A stretch of 64,000 nt of DNA from Myoxocephalus aenaeus (Eukaryota > Chordata > Actinopteri > Perciformes > Cottidae). Positions 26,301-38,700 of this stretch are shown here, in pieces. The translations under genes were made by a program, and so were the position numbers. The DNA is taken from positions 744,001 to 808,000 of the forward strand of contig JBAMJR010000084.1 of NCBI GenBank assembly GCA_038501785.1, read 5' to 3'. The first letter of the stretch is position 1, and every line of letters starts with the position of its first letter. A model generated the notes under the pieces. It saw nothing but the letters and a program-made list of their open reading frames with translations. It was not told where the DNA came from and did no database searches.

Positions 26301-26995
26301 GGTGTTACTGCAATAAAGTAATCAATTTATAAAAACTCAGAGAGCACCAAGTGTAAATGTTTCCTTGTGAATTGACTCCACATCACAGCTCTTCAATTGA
26401 TTTCTCTTGAAGACTTCTATAGGTAGAATATTGAGTGAACGGAACATTGAATGGCCGCCGGGTAAAGGTAAACGGAAATCCATGCATGCAGGAGGGAGAT
26501 AATGAAACGGAGTGAAGTCAGACCCTTAAGGCACAAACCAGTGACTCGCTCTGGGTCCCATGACAATCAAGATTTTGCCCTTTAATTGAATTCTGGTTAT
26601 TCTCTAGTCATGATTGACAACTCCTTAAATAAAGGCAGCGTTTCCTCTCTTCTTGGTAGTTTCAATAATGGCTGCTCCATTTTGAAGGAGTCAGATTTTT
26701 CTGTTTTTTTACTACCATTGTTGATATTTGATATGTTTAATGAATGGACACAAAGCTATTTTATTATCAAATTGGCTATACTACTGTGACACCAGAACAT
26801 GGTTGGAGAAAACGTGTCGTTTAGAAGAAGATGTTGGTGGACTAATGAAGGAATGTATTGGTCATCATGACCGATATTCTTTGAGGTGATGCGAGTTGGC
26901 ATTAAGTCCAAACAGATGTTAAATTTGTTGGACTGAAAGTTATTAGTAATACTTTTCTGATGTAGATTTTATACAAAGAAACTTATGATAAATCA
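23391..26995. other. intergenic DNA, no gene seen
   Basis: No supported gene. The block at about 24340-24620 is rich in homeodomain-type ATTA/TAAT cores and has a non-repetitive composition typical of vertebrate enhancers, which makes it a candidate for a conserved element. About 26400-26600 is a weaker candidate. Confidence 0.45.
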
Positions 26996-27111
26996 GTGGA
27001 CTCCCACCCTTTTTAGCCTTGACAGTGGACTCACACCCTTTTTAGCCTTGACAGTGGACTCGCACCCTTTTTAGCCTTGACAGTGGACTCGCACCCTTTT
27101 TAGCCTTGACA
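26996..27111 (+). repeat. minisatellite, 4 x 29 bp
   Basis: Four head-to-tail units of 29 bp, each GTGGACTCnCACCCTTTTTA plus GCCTTGACA, start at 26996, 27025, 27054 and 27083. They vary only at the base after GTGGACTC (C, A, G, G), so the array is young or homogenised. Confidence 0.97.
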
Positions 27112-27159
27112 TAAAAATAAAACAAATACACTCGCAATACACTGAAGGCTTGGACTAAA

Positions 27160-27442
27160 TGGTGAGTGAACGTGTACTTGTAGAGCACTTTTCTAGTCTT
27201 CCAACCACTCAAAGCGAGTTAACACTACATGTCATCATTCACCCATTCACACCCATTCATATACTAATGGCTAGGGCTACTATGCAAGGTGCCAACTCTA
27301 ACTAACATTCATACACATTCATACATCGCAGGCACAGCGGGAGCAATTTGCCCAAGGACGCATCGACATGGACGAGCAGAGCCGGGGTTTGAAACGCCGG
27401 CTCTTTGATTGAAGGACGACCCGCTCTATCACTGAGCCACGG
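27160..27442. repeat. interspersed repeat, fish retroelement tail
   Basis: The segment contains GTAGAGCACTTTTCTAGTCT, CACCCATTCACACCCATTCA, TATGCAAGGTGCCAACTCTA, GGGAGCAATTTGCCCAAGGA and GAGCCGGGGTTTGAAACGCC, then ends near CACTGAGCCAC. I recognise this succession of phrases as a highly repeated teleost element. Its class, LINE tail or SINE-like, I cannot settle. Confidence 0.65.
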
Positions 27443-28209
27443 ACTAATCTCAGCCAACTACAACAATACAATTAAAGAGTTAACAGTTTGATAATGATAT
27501 ATATAATAATGCTCTAGTCACAGGTGCCATTTTCTAAGTATTTTTCTTTGACACTACAACATACACATTGTTGTACTGGTACACAAAAGGGTGCTTGGTG
27601 AAGGATCTGAGTCCAATCTGGGAGTGGCTGTTCTGGCCCGTGGGGAACACTTTTCTGTTGTTGCTGCTCTGTAAGACCACCGAATATCTTTGGAAGTTAT
27701 AATGTTGCTTGTTTACAGGCTCAGAACACAACAGAAGCTGCTGTAAAATCCACAACCCAATTGAAAAGTTAAAGATTTCGAGGTATAGCTCACTTTAGAG
27801 AATTACATCTGCTTCCTTCAATTCATTTTTTTTTCTTTCTTTCTTTTCACCTACTATCACTCATATCACGGAAGAGTTAGGCCCTCAGTTGCTCCATGCA
27901 TGCATAAATAATGATAATGACTTACAGGAGCTTAGGTGTGGAAGCATCTCTGGGTTTTGGTGGTCAAAGTGCCCTTGGTAATAATAAAGGGGTCTGAAAA
28001 ATTGCTTTCTCTGAGCAATTTGTGCTATATCCCTTGATTGAAGCCATACAGCTTATTATGCATTTTGCAGCTTGGTGACCTTAAATTGCATTGTTGCTTT
28101 AATGTGTCTGATTAATCTATTTCAGTGTTACGAATGCTTTAGAGTGCAAGAAATAGAATGCTAAATTAGTTTGAGATTAGGTTTTTATAATAGGTTTCAC
28201 ATGAGGGGC

Positions 28210-28265
<56 letters not shown>

Positions 28266-30854
28266 CCCAGAAACCCCAGCTCATTTAACACTTCCATCAC
28301 AGCCAACAGTTCATGAGGTGGAGAGAGACTTGTGGTTTGTGGAACAGCCCATTTAGCCGTGGGGATTTTCCTTTGAATACACTTCGCCTCTCTAAAACCA
28401 AGCGTGGAAATCCACCCATTAAAATATCTGTTTGCCTTTGCCGCATTTTGCAGAAGTTCTCATTTGACCATGAATGTTTCCAAGGTATACAAGGATTGTC
28501 CTTTTCCGTGTCAGAAATAAATGCTGTGGCAAATCCATCATGTGTCGACGGCTGTCAGACTCTGGGAAAAACAATTAAAGGTTCCACGCGCGGGTCGAGC
28601 TGCTCCGATAGTCAATGAAGCGACCTCTCAGTGTGCGGGCCCAGGGACGATACATTCATTAGGAAATGCCAGTGAGGGGAGGGAGGGACGTGGAAGACAA
28701 TTAAATGACCCACAGTATATGAGGTTGAGGACCCATGGGACTGAAAAGATGCAGGGAAAAGACAACATATGAAGAACAAGAGTCGAAAGCAAAGTTTACT
28801 CAGGTCACTGTAATTATTAAGCAAGCAACTTGGGTCAAAACAGGAAGTGACATAGTCAAATTGAAGTCATTGTGGTGAGTGAAAGTCCTTTAGGCTACAG
28901 GAGGTCCAGGGGAGCTTCAGTAAACAAACCTGAACTGTGAGCCAAACTAGCCCTGAGTCTTTGGCATGCCTTCCAAAAGTCAAAAGTCACCCACAAAGAC
29001 AGAACCGTGCGTTCATCTGCATGCAAGCTGACGACGCACACATTCTTGGCATTTGGCCAAGTCACAGACAAGTTATGGCCACTGATGCTGCTGTCATGCT
29101 GGTGCATGAAAGTGGATGCCCGTAATAGCTTGTGCAGTCAATCAGTTACCATGAATCACATGCTCGGCCCATTAATGCTGCTTGTCAGTGGTGTCTACAA
29201 TGCAATCAAGAAAGTGCGGAGTATTGAATCATGGGGCATATTGTTCACTAACAATACTTGGCATAGCATTGATTTCAACCAATAGTCCTTTAGCCCTCAG
29301 GCACTGGGATGTGGCTCATTGATGAGACACTTTGTCAAGGGGAAAAAAAAGGTCAGTTCAAGTGATTGATACCCTCTTTTATGAGTGGTAATACAGATGG
29401 TATTACTTGTGCATTTTGAATGCTCAATCTCAATGACATTTGTTCCAACTGGGCCATAAAAAGCCGATATAAGAGTGAGACTGAGTAATAACGTCCTTAT
29501 TTTGTGTGTTTGAATGTTATGCATCTATAAAACACGCCGCGCTATCTCGTGTGTGACAGCAGCGGAGGCAAGAGCCCTTGGGGTCAATGTGGAAGCTCTT
29601 TGAGCCGTTGTTTACGACTGTTGAGTGAGAGGAGAGGAGCCGCCACCCGCGGGTGCCCCGCTGTATGGATTATTTGTTGAAACATTGATCCACACAGTGT
29701 AGCTGGGAGGCTGCACGTCGTTAATCAAGTTTACCTTCTGTTCTTTGAGGAAGAGGTACACATCATTAGCTCAAATAGGATTTGAATTGCAAGTTAAGAA
29801 AAGTAGATCCAGGATTGCCCTCAAAATGTCCCCCTCAGGACGAATTGTAATAGCTTGATCTGATACTGTGACTATGACTGTGCATTATTGGCACGTCGTG
29901 GTTTTTATTTGTTTTCTATTGTTTTCCAAATACAAAACTAGTGACACTCTCATCAGCCTCAGCTGTACATTGGTTTTAGTGCTCATTAGTAAAGGTAAGC
30001 GTGCTAATATATATGGTGGACATGAAAACATTACACCTGCTAAACAGCAACATGCTAGCGTAAGATGTTTTTTTGTATTTTGCTGTGCCGAGTGGGGCTG
30101 TAATCTCTTAATCTTGTTCCAACAAAGTTTACCTGAAATTAGGAAGAATCCGAATATACATTACAGTCTATCAATAATTACAAAATGACAGGATGATATC
30201 CATACTTTACCATAGGCACTGAACTAGCGATTTCATTTCATTTCCATATGCATATTTCTCATCTTGTTCTGCTTACTGTGGCAAATTCACTTCTCCGTGC
30301 ATGGCTAATGCCCAACGGTAAATTACATTAATTGTATTAACCCATGACATATCAGCACAAAATACCTGTCTCAGCAGGGCTGGAAAATGTATTATTGATC
30401 AAAATGTTCACTGGTTAAATGATATCCTTCTGCAGCAGGAAAGGCAGAAAGCAAAGAGATGGATGCAACTGATTTGATCGGCTCTATTCAACTTCACTTC
30501 TTACTTCTTCTCACCCGCGTTCTGTCACTTTGCTCAGTCAATCAAACGACAAGATACATGACTCAGGTTCATGTGTTGACTCAATATTTACTTGGACTCA
30601 AGGATGAACTGATTAGAATTGGTGGTAAAAGGTCAAAGGTCGTGTCCACTGCGACTTCTAGAAGAAAAAAAAGTGGCCTTTATAAAGAATTTTCTAATGA
30701 TAATTATGACAATTTCACACAAATGTCTTATAAGATAAAAAGATGAAGTTTTTGGACGGACATGGATGTAAACTAGAATTTGACTTGTTGTCTGAGGCAC
30801 ATTAGTTTATGACACGTAACAATAATATGACTTTTATGACATGTTTTGACTTAC
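27443..30854. other. intergenic DNA, no gene seen
   Basis: Short chance frames only. A GT microsatellite sits at 28212-28263. The block at about 28420-28720 (AAATCCATCATGTGTCGACG..., CGATACATTCATTAGG...) is a weak candidate for conserved non-coding sequence. Confidence 0.45.
28212..28263. repeat. (GT)26 microsatellite
   Basis: A 52-bp uninterrupted GT tract. The Val-Cys repeat frame across it is an artefact. Confidence 0.97.
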
Positions 30855-31345
30855 TACTTTACAATAGCAGTTTTAACATCTTCTTTGCAGCAGATGTTAA
30901 AACTGCTCTCTTTAGAGTCTACTGTGCTCCTCTCTATACAGCCCACCTGTGGTGCAGTTATAGTAAATGCAAAAAGGAAAAAGATTCAGGTGGCATTTAA
31001 TGATGCTTTCAGAATCTTGCTCAAGCTTCCCAGATGGACAAGTGCAAGTCATATGTTTATGACTCGTAATGTTCCCACTTTCCATGCTGTGTTGAGGAAT
31101 TTTATATACAAATTTAAATGTCGATTAAATGACTCAGAAAATGTAATTATGAAAGCCTTAACTGAGCCAACACAGAGTGATACGAGGTATTCTTCTTGTT
31201 TCTGGAAACATTGGAACAAGTATCTGTATGTTTTTAACCACGAGTGACTTTTTAACTGCAATGATTATACCTGTGTCCTCATATTGTATTTTATATATTG
31301 TTGTTGTATATGGACTCATGAGTCTGAAAAAAAAGAAATATTTAT
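30855..31345 (+). mobile_element. LINE remnant: reverse-transcriptase C-terminal end, frameshifted
   Basis: Two overlapping plus-strand frames together resemble the C-terminal end of fish LINE polyproteins of the jockey/CR1/L2 kind. The first frame has FRVYCAPLYTAHLWC. The second, shifted by one base, continues with IQVAFNDAFRILLKLPRWTS and NVPTFHAVLRNFIYKFKCRL. The shift falls in an A-rich stretch near 30965-30985. An AT-rich tail follows, ending GGACTCATGAGTCTGAAAAA, as in LINE 3' ends. The upstream part of the element is missing, so this is a dead 5'-truncated copy. Confidence 0.75.
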
Positions 31346-33224
31346 AATAACTATGACTATTTTTATGATTCGCTATACAATTATGTTTTTTGTCACACAC
31401 AGACATCAAAGACCAATCTCACAAAATAAAGCTAAAAGGAAAGTGAATGTTATACTTCCAGCTGGAAGCCAGTTTAGTATTTCCATAAGAGGGAAACTAT
31501 ACGACACAGATTTTTGTGTTTTAGGTTAATTCATTCCTTTTGGTTGTTGATTATTGTTCTGCACATTTCAGAGTTATTTTAAAACAGTCAGTCAAAGAAT
31601 GTTCTAGACTTAACCAACATAAAAACCAAATATAATACATATTGCTATTTATTTAATTATTGATAATGTTGCGGACGTTCTGGATGTGTAAACAGGCAAC
31701 TGTTTGCCACTTAAAAGGTGACACGTCAATGTTGTGCTCACTTTTTGTTTCCGCTGCCCTCAAGCTGTAGAAAAATCAATTATTGCAGTTTGTTCCATAT
31801 AATTCACCTCTCGTAGAAAACTGTGTATGCATAGTCAGTGGACTAACTTCTAGTTTATGAATAGGGACAATGCATGTAATGCAATCTGACAAACATATTC
31901 TATCATCTTAAAAACTCGAGATGTCCTCTGTAAATTGTTGCTGTAAGCTCCACACTATATTGCATAATCCTTACTTTGTGACCCTTTTTACTTTGTGTTG
32001 GGCCATTTGCCTCCGACTGTTTTAATTTATGTCCGGGCTTTTAAATTGCTATTGAACATTGCGGAGGCCAAGTGGTGCAAGCAATAACATGAATAATCTA
32101 TTGGCAGTTCCTGTTAGACCGAGAGAGAACGAGACCTCCATCACCCTTATGCTCAGGGGAGTGAAACCAGGCAGCAGCAGCATTAGCCTTTCCCCTTAAA
32201 AACGGACTATGCTTCGTGTATTGAAGTTGTAAACATCCATCTTATTAAAGGTTGTGTTTGACGGTAGTCAATAATGCCATTGAATAATTCTCTACAAACA
32301 TATAATCACAGGATCAAGGGAGAAATACATTGACCTCCAGTGGTTTTTTTTTGTAAGTCTGTTTTTTTTTCACATAGCAAACCAACGTACGCACTCCTTA
32401 ACTCCTCAAAGACACTGCTGTGAGAGTAGAAAAAAAGTAGTCTCAAGAGCGTCTATCACAGTGGTCCTCTATTAAATATACTGTATATATGAACCAGAGC
32501 TAACTCATAAGCCTGTATTGCATCCATACACCCATGGTATATTGCTCATTAGCTTACTATACAACAACTAAAAGCGTTTGTGCAAATATTTTAGAATTAC
32601 TATTAATCTTAAATTATCGAAAATGCTTTTCCAACTCACTGCGCACATAATTTCTCAGAAAGAAAAAATGCATACATTTAACAGCTTCTTCGAATAGGGA
32701 GCACTTTAAATTCATCATGCGGATCGATTGTCGAGTCCGGGCACGTCCGTCAATCTGACTGTGAAATGAAGAGCCGGAGGCTACTGACCCAGACACATCA
32801 GCTTCTTTTTGGCCATCTAACAACACTTTCTGAAGGCTTCAAACTTGCACATTAATTTCTTATTTTTAGCTTGCCGCTGTCTTCTAGGACTTCGTGCTCG
32901 GTTTTGCTTGGAGTGAGTTGGCAACAACTATAGCTTATGTAAAGAGGTTATGATGGCTGGTGTAGAGGACTTAATAAGAATACTAAACAAAATGGAAGCA
33001 ACTGAGAAACCGAGCATGGCCAACTGAAGGAATGTCAGTCAAATAATTCAGTTCCACCAGAATACATTTGCCCTATTACAAAAAGACTTAATTTTTTATT
33101 TATTTTTATACTCTTATTAGGTGTTCTCTAAATATGAACAATTTGCAGCCCTAAATACTGTACATTTACTTTAAAACCAACAAAAGGAAATTAAACACCA
33201 TATACTTTAGATACATTTAAGAGT
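31346..33224. other. intergenic DNA, no gene seen
   Basis: No supported frames. About 31700-31830 and 32030-32250 are non-repetitive segments that could be conserved elements; evidence is compositional only. Confidence 0.4.
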
Positions 33225-33542
33225 TTCCTCCGTAGGGCGGCCGGGCTCAGCCTTCGAGAGAGAGGGTTAGGAGCTCGGACATCAGGAGGGAACTTGGAGT
33301 TGAGGCTCTGCTACTACTTTGAAAGGAGATAGCCGGGCGCCGTCCAACTGGGAGGAGACCCCGGGGAAGACCCAGAACACGCTGGAGGGATTATATCTCC
33401 CGGCTGGCCTGGGAACGCCGCGGGATCCCCCAGAATGAGCTGGAAAATGTTGCGTGGGAGAGGTGAGTCTGGGTCGGCCTGCTTGGCCCGCTGCCACCGC
33501 GACCCGACCCCGGATAAGCGGAAGACAATGGATGGATGGATA
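33225..33542 (+). mobile_element. LINE remnant: end of ORF and (GGAT)n tail
   Basis: A GC-rich island encodes, on the plus strand, the common fish LINE C-terminal phrase GRPRTRWRDYISRLAWERRG and then IPQNELENVAWER. A TGA then interrupts the frame, after which it continues to DPG and TAA. The tail GGATAAGCGGAAGACAATGG with GGATGGATGGAT is typical of this very abundant teleost family. I do not assign a clade with confidence. The in-frame stop and 5' truncation show it is inactive. Confidence 0.8.
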
Positions 33543-35386
33543 CATTTCAGCATGCTGTTACTTTTCCAATTCAAACTTATCGCAAGCATATTTTAGATGC
33601 ACTGCATCACAAACACGATTGGAAATGTGTTTTTTTTATACAAATATTTATTTCCCATCCATTTGATATACACTTGAATGTCTATGCTGGTTTACAGAAA
33701 AACATTAAAATCACATTTTGTGTTCTAAATCTCCAATTTCTCAAGTCAAAAGTGCAAATCTTTGCTAAAACTGTCTTGGAGCAGATTTTGGTGAGGCTTG
33801 ATTGAGACCAAACTGCTCTCGAGGACTTTGTTCCAGTTATAAGAAAACATGTTTATATTGGCAGTTACTGAAAATACAATTCTTTGACAAACTCCCATAC
33901 CAGAGAACATGACATGATAGCCTCGTGTTAAAGTTACAAGGTAGACATCAACAGTGCTTCCTCTCACAGATGCCCAACAATAATCAATACAAGTATTTTT
34001 AATGAGCATCTGTTTTGGTCACTTAAAAAAGGAAGATAATTGCTGTAAACTAACAAGTACCTGAACATAATAAACCTTTTTCCGTGATATGCTGCTGTGA
34101 CAAAAACCTGCATGCAAAATTGTATTAAAAGAAATCTAATAAAATACTCCCGATAGGAGTACATATTTAAGTACCCTGCTGAGTTTCTTTTTTCCAAAAG
34201 ACCTTGAACAACTGTTTCAAAGTGACTGGAGGTTCTTTCTCAAAAGTGTCAGTGCATTTTCCACAATGCTGAGAAAGCCTTTGTGACCCGATGGTGCTCA
34301 CCGGACAGATATGTACCAGCATTGGCTTCACAGAAGAACAACAAATATAACCTGTTCCACAGATTATTAATTACTACTACTACTAATAGTTATAATAATG
34401 AATTACGTTACTAATCTTGACAGGCAGTTTGTAAAAAGTCAAGTTTAATTACAACCATGGGGGGCCACTTGGGCATACCGCATACCTGGTAGTCAAAATT
34501 CTGGAGCAATAAAACCTTGACTCACATTCTGGAGTCATTTAACTTATTAATATTTTGTATTATTTCGGTTATTATTACTTGTTCATCTTTGAACAGCAGC
34601 CGCAGTGAGTGAACCGTCTTGTGTGCGTTATCACATTAGCGGAGCAGAGGCCAGGACTCTGAAGCGAGTTCAACATACCCGGGTTATCTTTTAGTTATCC
34701 ATCGGTCTCTGAGCGCGGCCATGTTACGAAGGCCGTGTTTGCAGCACATGACCAATCGTAAGCAAGCCATAAATTAGAAGGCTTATAATATCCCTGCCCC
34801 ATCTAGAGTGCGAGTGGATCTGACTATGATTACATTTGTGTATTCAATTAAGGACATACAAATATAGTATGAATATTAAAACACAATTCAAAGAAAGAAG
34901 TTTTTTTTCCTTAAATTACCCCCCCCCCCAGTATACATAAAAGCACCAGTAGTAAAGTAACGCAAGTAAGTCTGCGGGACAGCAAGAAATGACTGACATG
35001 TCACACTGCATTATGGCTCAAAATCTGACACACATTAATATATGATAAGAGAATATATACCGATTTTCTGTGATTGTGTTTCCAAGTAATTTATGCTGTT
35101 AAATTGCCGCTAAACTGCCTAGGTTAATTAATACAGGTGCGTATTGCCTGCAGGAGACCAAACAGTTTTTTTTTTTTTTACCTCTGTAAAAATGTGGAAT
35201 AAATTCAAGCAGAATGTTTTGTTTAACGGAATACAAACATGTCGTCAGATCCATCGTGCTCTAGAGGAGGCAGTGATATTACAAACCTTTACATTTACGC
35301 ATTCAAGCCAGCTGTGTTTTCTGCATTTGGCAGTTAACAATGTGCTGCTTTCTCCCTAGATTATGACTCTAGCTTCTTCACATATG
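33543..35386. other. intergenic DNA, no gene seen
   Basis: No supported frames. About 34590-34830 (ATTAGCGGAGCAGAGGCCAG..., CTGCCCCATCTAGAGTGCGA...) is more GC-rich and may be part of an unidentified repeat. A C10 run lies at 34920-34929. Confidence 0.4.
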
Positions 35387-35767
35387 TTTAATATTACCTC
35401 AGGATCGTTGCACCAGGCTTTGATTGGTCAGTACAGAACATAACCTGCTCCGGAGCAGCCCTGAAGTTACCTTCCTAACCCTGCTTCTTAGCACCGGCCC
35501 CAGCTGAAGCGACAAAAAGTTCTGTGAATGTGTTCCTGCTATGAACCAGCAGACACACAACTTCTACATGTCACCGTCCCAAACGGAGGAGCCCCCCCTA
35601 AAGACTTTGCACCTGTTTCCACCTCGTTCTAGCAACAGAAGCAGAGAGATTGTCTTCCGCCTGTGGTTGAGACTGACTTGTGGCTCGACCACAGTATCTT
35701 ACATCCAGAGAGAAATTAGACACTAATCATGATATCAGTGATATCTGTGATATCTGTGCGGTCCTGA
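35387..35767 (-). other. gxylt1: probable 3' UTR of gxylt1
   Basis: Reading leftward from the stop codon, the first polyadenylation-like hexamer I find is ATTAAA on the minus strand (35387-35392). A three-fold 10-bp repeat, GATATCTGTG-like, lies just past the stop at about 35729-35758. The UTR end is uncertain. Confidence 0.35.
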
Positions 35768-38700
35768 TCATCTTCTCCGCGTGACGTCTTGTTGAACAGA
35801 CATGATGCTCCGTTTCAACTTCTTGGTAAACAGGTGACTGGCTCTTCCGCAGTAGGTGTTTGTGGTGCTCTGCAGCGACGCTTCCAGCGGCTGAAGCAGC
35901 GAGGTCTCCATGTTCTCACCAAATGTGTACTGTGATGAAGACAAAAGTAGTGTGCACGTATTATATTTATGATTTCAGAATGAAGATCTGATTCGATCAC
36001 AGCGCTGAACATCCGCAGGTATGCGTCTTTGACTTCAGCACTTTTTAAATCAAGTTTACCTGTTGCAGCCATGATGGGACAATAAGAAGTGCATTTACAT
36101 CACAAGGATTAAGTGCCACATTTATCAGCGTCACTTCAAGACAAACAACGTTCCGCATTTGATTCATAACTGTCAATTCAGAGAGTGTTTGGATGATGAA
36201 TATCTGTTCCTACAACTATACATGAACGGGCTCAGTGGGGCGTAACGGCATTGGTGAGAGCTACAGCTGCAGCATTCCAGATATACTTCATTACTGAGCG
36301 CTTTTGTGTCACCAAGTGAATAACAAAAGATAAAACTTTCAGCCCTTAAGCCAGTTAATATAAGCAGCTCCGGCTTTTCTCACGTACAGTATGAAAATAA
36401 GGATGCAGGCCTTTTGTTTTTATACCATTGTTTTACTGCTCTAGTAAATAAGAAGAAATCACTATTTTACAGCATCTCATTTGACTCCAGTTTGGCCAAG
36501 CATTAGGTAAGTCAAAGCACACTTTCTTTATTATCTTTCATATACTGCAACAGGCAATAAAGCACCATTAACAGCCGCCTATCGATTTTTATGTGGATGC
36601 TGCGGGTGCTTTGTCCACACAGCCATCATGATGTCTCAAACTAGCATCAGCACTAAACATTTTACAACTCTTCTGTGGGCTTGGCTGCGTAATGGTAGCG
36701 CTCTTTATTGCAAGCTCCTCTGCTGGCTGAGAGAACTGGGCTGACTAAGGAGCTCTTGGTGGGATGGAAATGAGAGTTTCCTCCAGAATTGCCTGCTCCA
36801 GGCTTTAGGATGCTGTCCTCAAAGGACTGAGTGGGAACAAAGTGGGAGGGGGCCTGAGGAGCTGGAGCAACAGGAAGCGCGGATAAAAGCTTCAACAAAA
36901 TATAGCTTAGAACAACAAAAGGATGAAATGCGCTTCAGTTATACTCTTTTCTAATAAGCTTATTGTACGACAAGGTCTTGTATCTTACATTTATTTACTT
37001 AATACGGGACTCGGGGTATTTCGATTACAAACCACAGCACTCCTCCGCCTCCTGAAATCAGGTGAAGGTTGGTATTTACCGTCTTGGATGCTGGATGTTT
37101 GTGCTGTCGGAGAGACTGATGGAAGCGAGAGGGCCGAGTGCCCTATAATGAAGCCCGCTCGTTTACTTAATGGCTGAGAACATTGCCCGCACTGATAGTG
37201 GCCAGGCTGGGCCCTGTGGCGGTAATGGATGGAGACCAGCTAATGAGGCTTCCCTTACTCCCCCGATTGCTGCCTGCATGTTGACCGGTGTGCTGAAATC
37301 AACAAGGAGCGGATCGAAGGCGAGACGCCAACGCAGCAGAGAGCTCTCCGACTGACTTGCTTCCCTCATCGATGACGGATGTGGAGCGGACTTTTAAGCC
37401 GTGAACTCGGAAACGCATAAATAACGCAAAGTCAATTTGACAGATGTCCTACTCTTTTTTTTTATCCAAGTTTATTTTCAAGTGCCAGCAGAGCACTGGC
37501 AGAGCTCTGTAGGGCGTCATACCAATTTAAAGACGGACATGTTTAGAGTGTACAGAAGGCCTAAAGACGCAGCCAGGCCTCACCAGCTGTTCCAAGTGAA
37601 ATCGGGCCTATGAACGACACCAGGAGGAGGCTGTTACGGGACGAGGGTGGAGATTATTGTCAAAAAATCCAATGAAAAGACCAAAACAACAATAAATGGC
37701 TCCTACTAACAAGCATCGTCTGTGTGTTCCCGATCAGATATTGCGTACACCTCTGCGCCAAAGTCTTCCATTGATGTCCAAAGACTTTTAAAAGCACATC
37801 AATGAGCAACACAATTTCACTGGCTGTTATGTTTCTTCACTTCATCTTCTTTTAGCCTTTTATCTGACAACATCTAAAGCAACCATTCCCATGGCCAAAG
37901 CAGGGGGCGGGCTGATTTGTCTGGTTTTGGAGAACTAATACGGGATGACGAAAATATGAAACAGGCTATTGATTAGGCACTGGTGGAAGGAAGCTACTAT
38001 GAGAGAAAAGCAATGACCTGGAGTGCCTATTGATAATGTAATGACGTGAACATGGCTCACCAAATACTCGTGTTTCTTTAGAGGGCAGTTGTGTAGGTCC
38101 AGAGGGACCAGAGAGGAAGCATAAACGTGGTTGCTCCTCACTTAAGAGTGGGCGGTATACTGGTTTCATCACAGTTACCAGTGGCAGGTTCGGCCACAAC
38201 ATGGATTTTGCAATACAGTCTGTCTTTACCGTGATAGACACGACATCTGATGAACTACAGCGCTCCCATACAGCTTATAATGCGTATTGTTATGTCCAGG
38301 TTTAGAGCAGCCACAAAGCCTGTCTGCAGCTGCTAAACTGCATCGGCTTGCGCGAGTGTGATGTCAGCACAGACAGCATTGCCGCTTTGGCCGGCATTGC
38401 TACTGACAGCCCTTATCAGATAATTTGGTCTATTTTGACCACACAAGCCAAATCTCTAGAGGAGCCGAGCTGCTCGCCGTTCTGGTCCAACAGTGTCTCC
38501 TGTCTTTAAATATAAAAGTTACGTCAGGATTTTGGTTTTCTTCAATGATGTAAATTCTTTGAAGTGAATTGTTATTCTCATTTTGGCTGTGGTGAAAAGA
38601 GGTGAAAATAAAAATCCCTTACGGCTGAAATCCAGGTTGCTCCGCAATAAAATTCCCTCACAACTCAAAACAACAGCATGGCTTTTAATAGGAATGAATC

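Noticed and set aside
26996..27111. Regularly repeated 29-bp units considered as a CRISPR array
   Set aside because: The units are contiguous without spacers and the genome is vertebrate.
35815..36072. Minus-strand frame starting MAATGKLDLKSAEVKDAYL that overlaps the last gxylt1 exon
   Set aside because: It looked like an alternative first exon, but it reads through the acceptor in a different frame from the conserved SLLQPLE sequence and resembles no protein I know.
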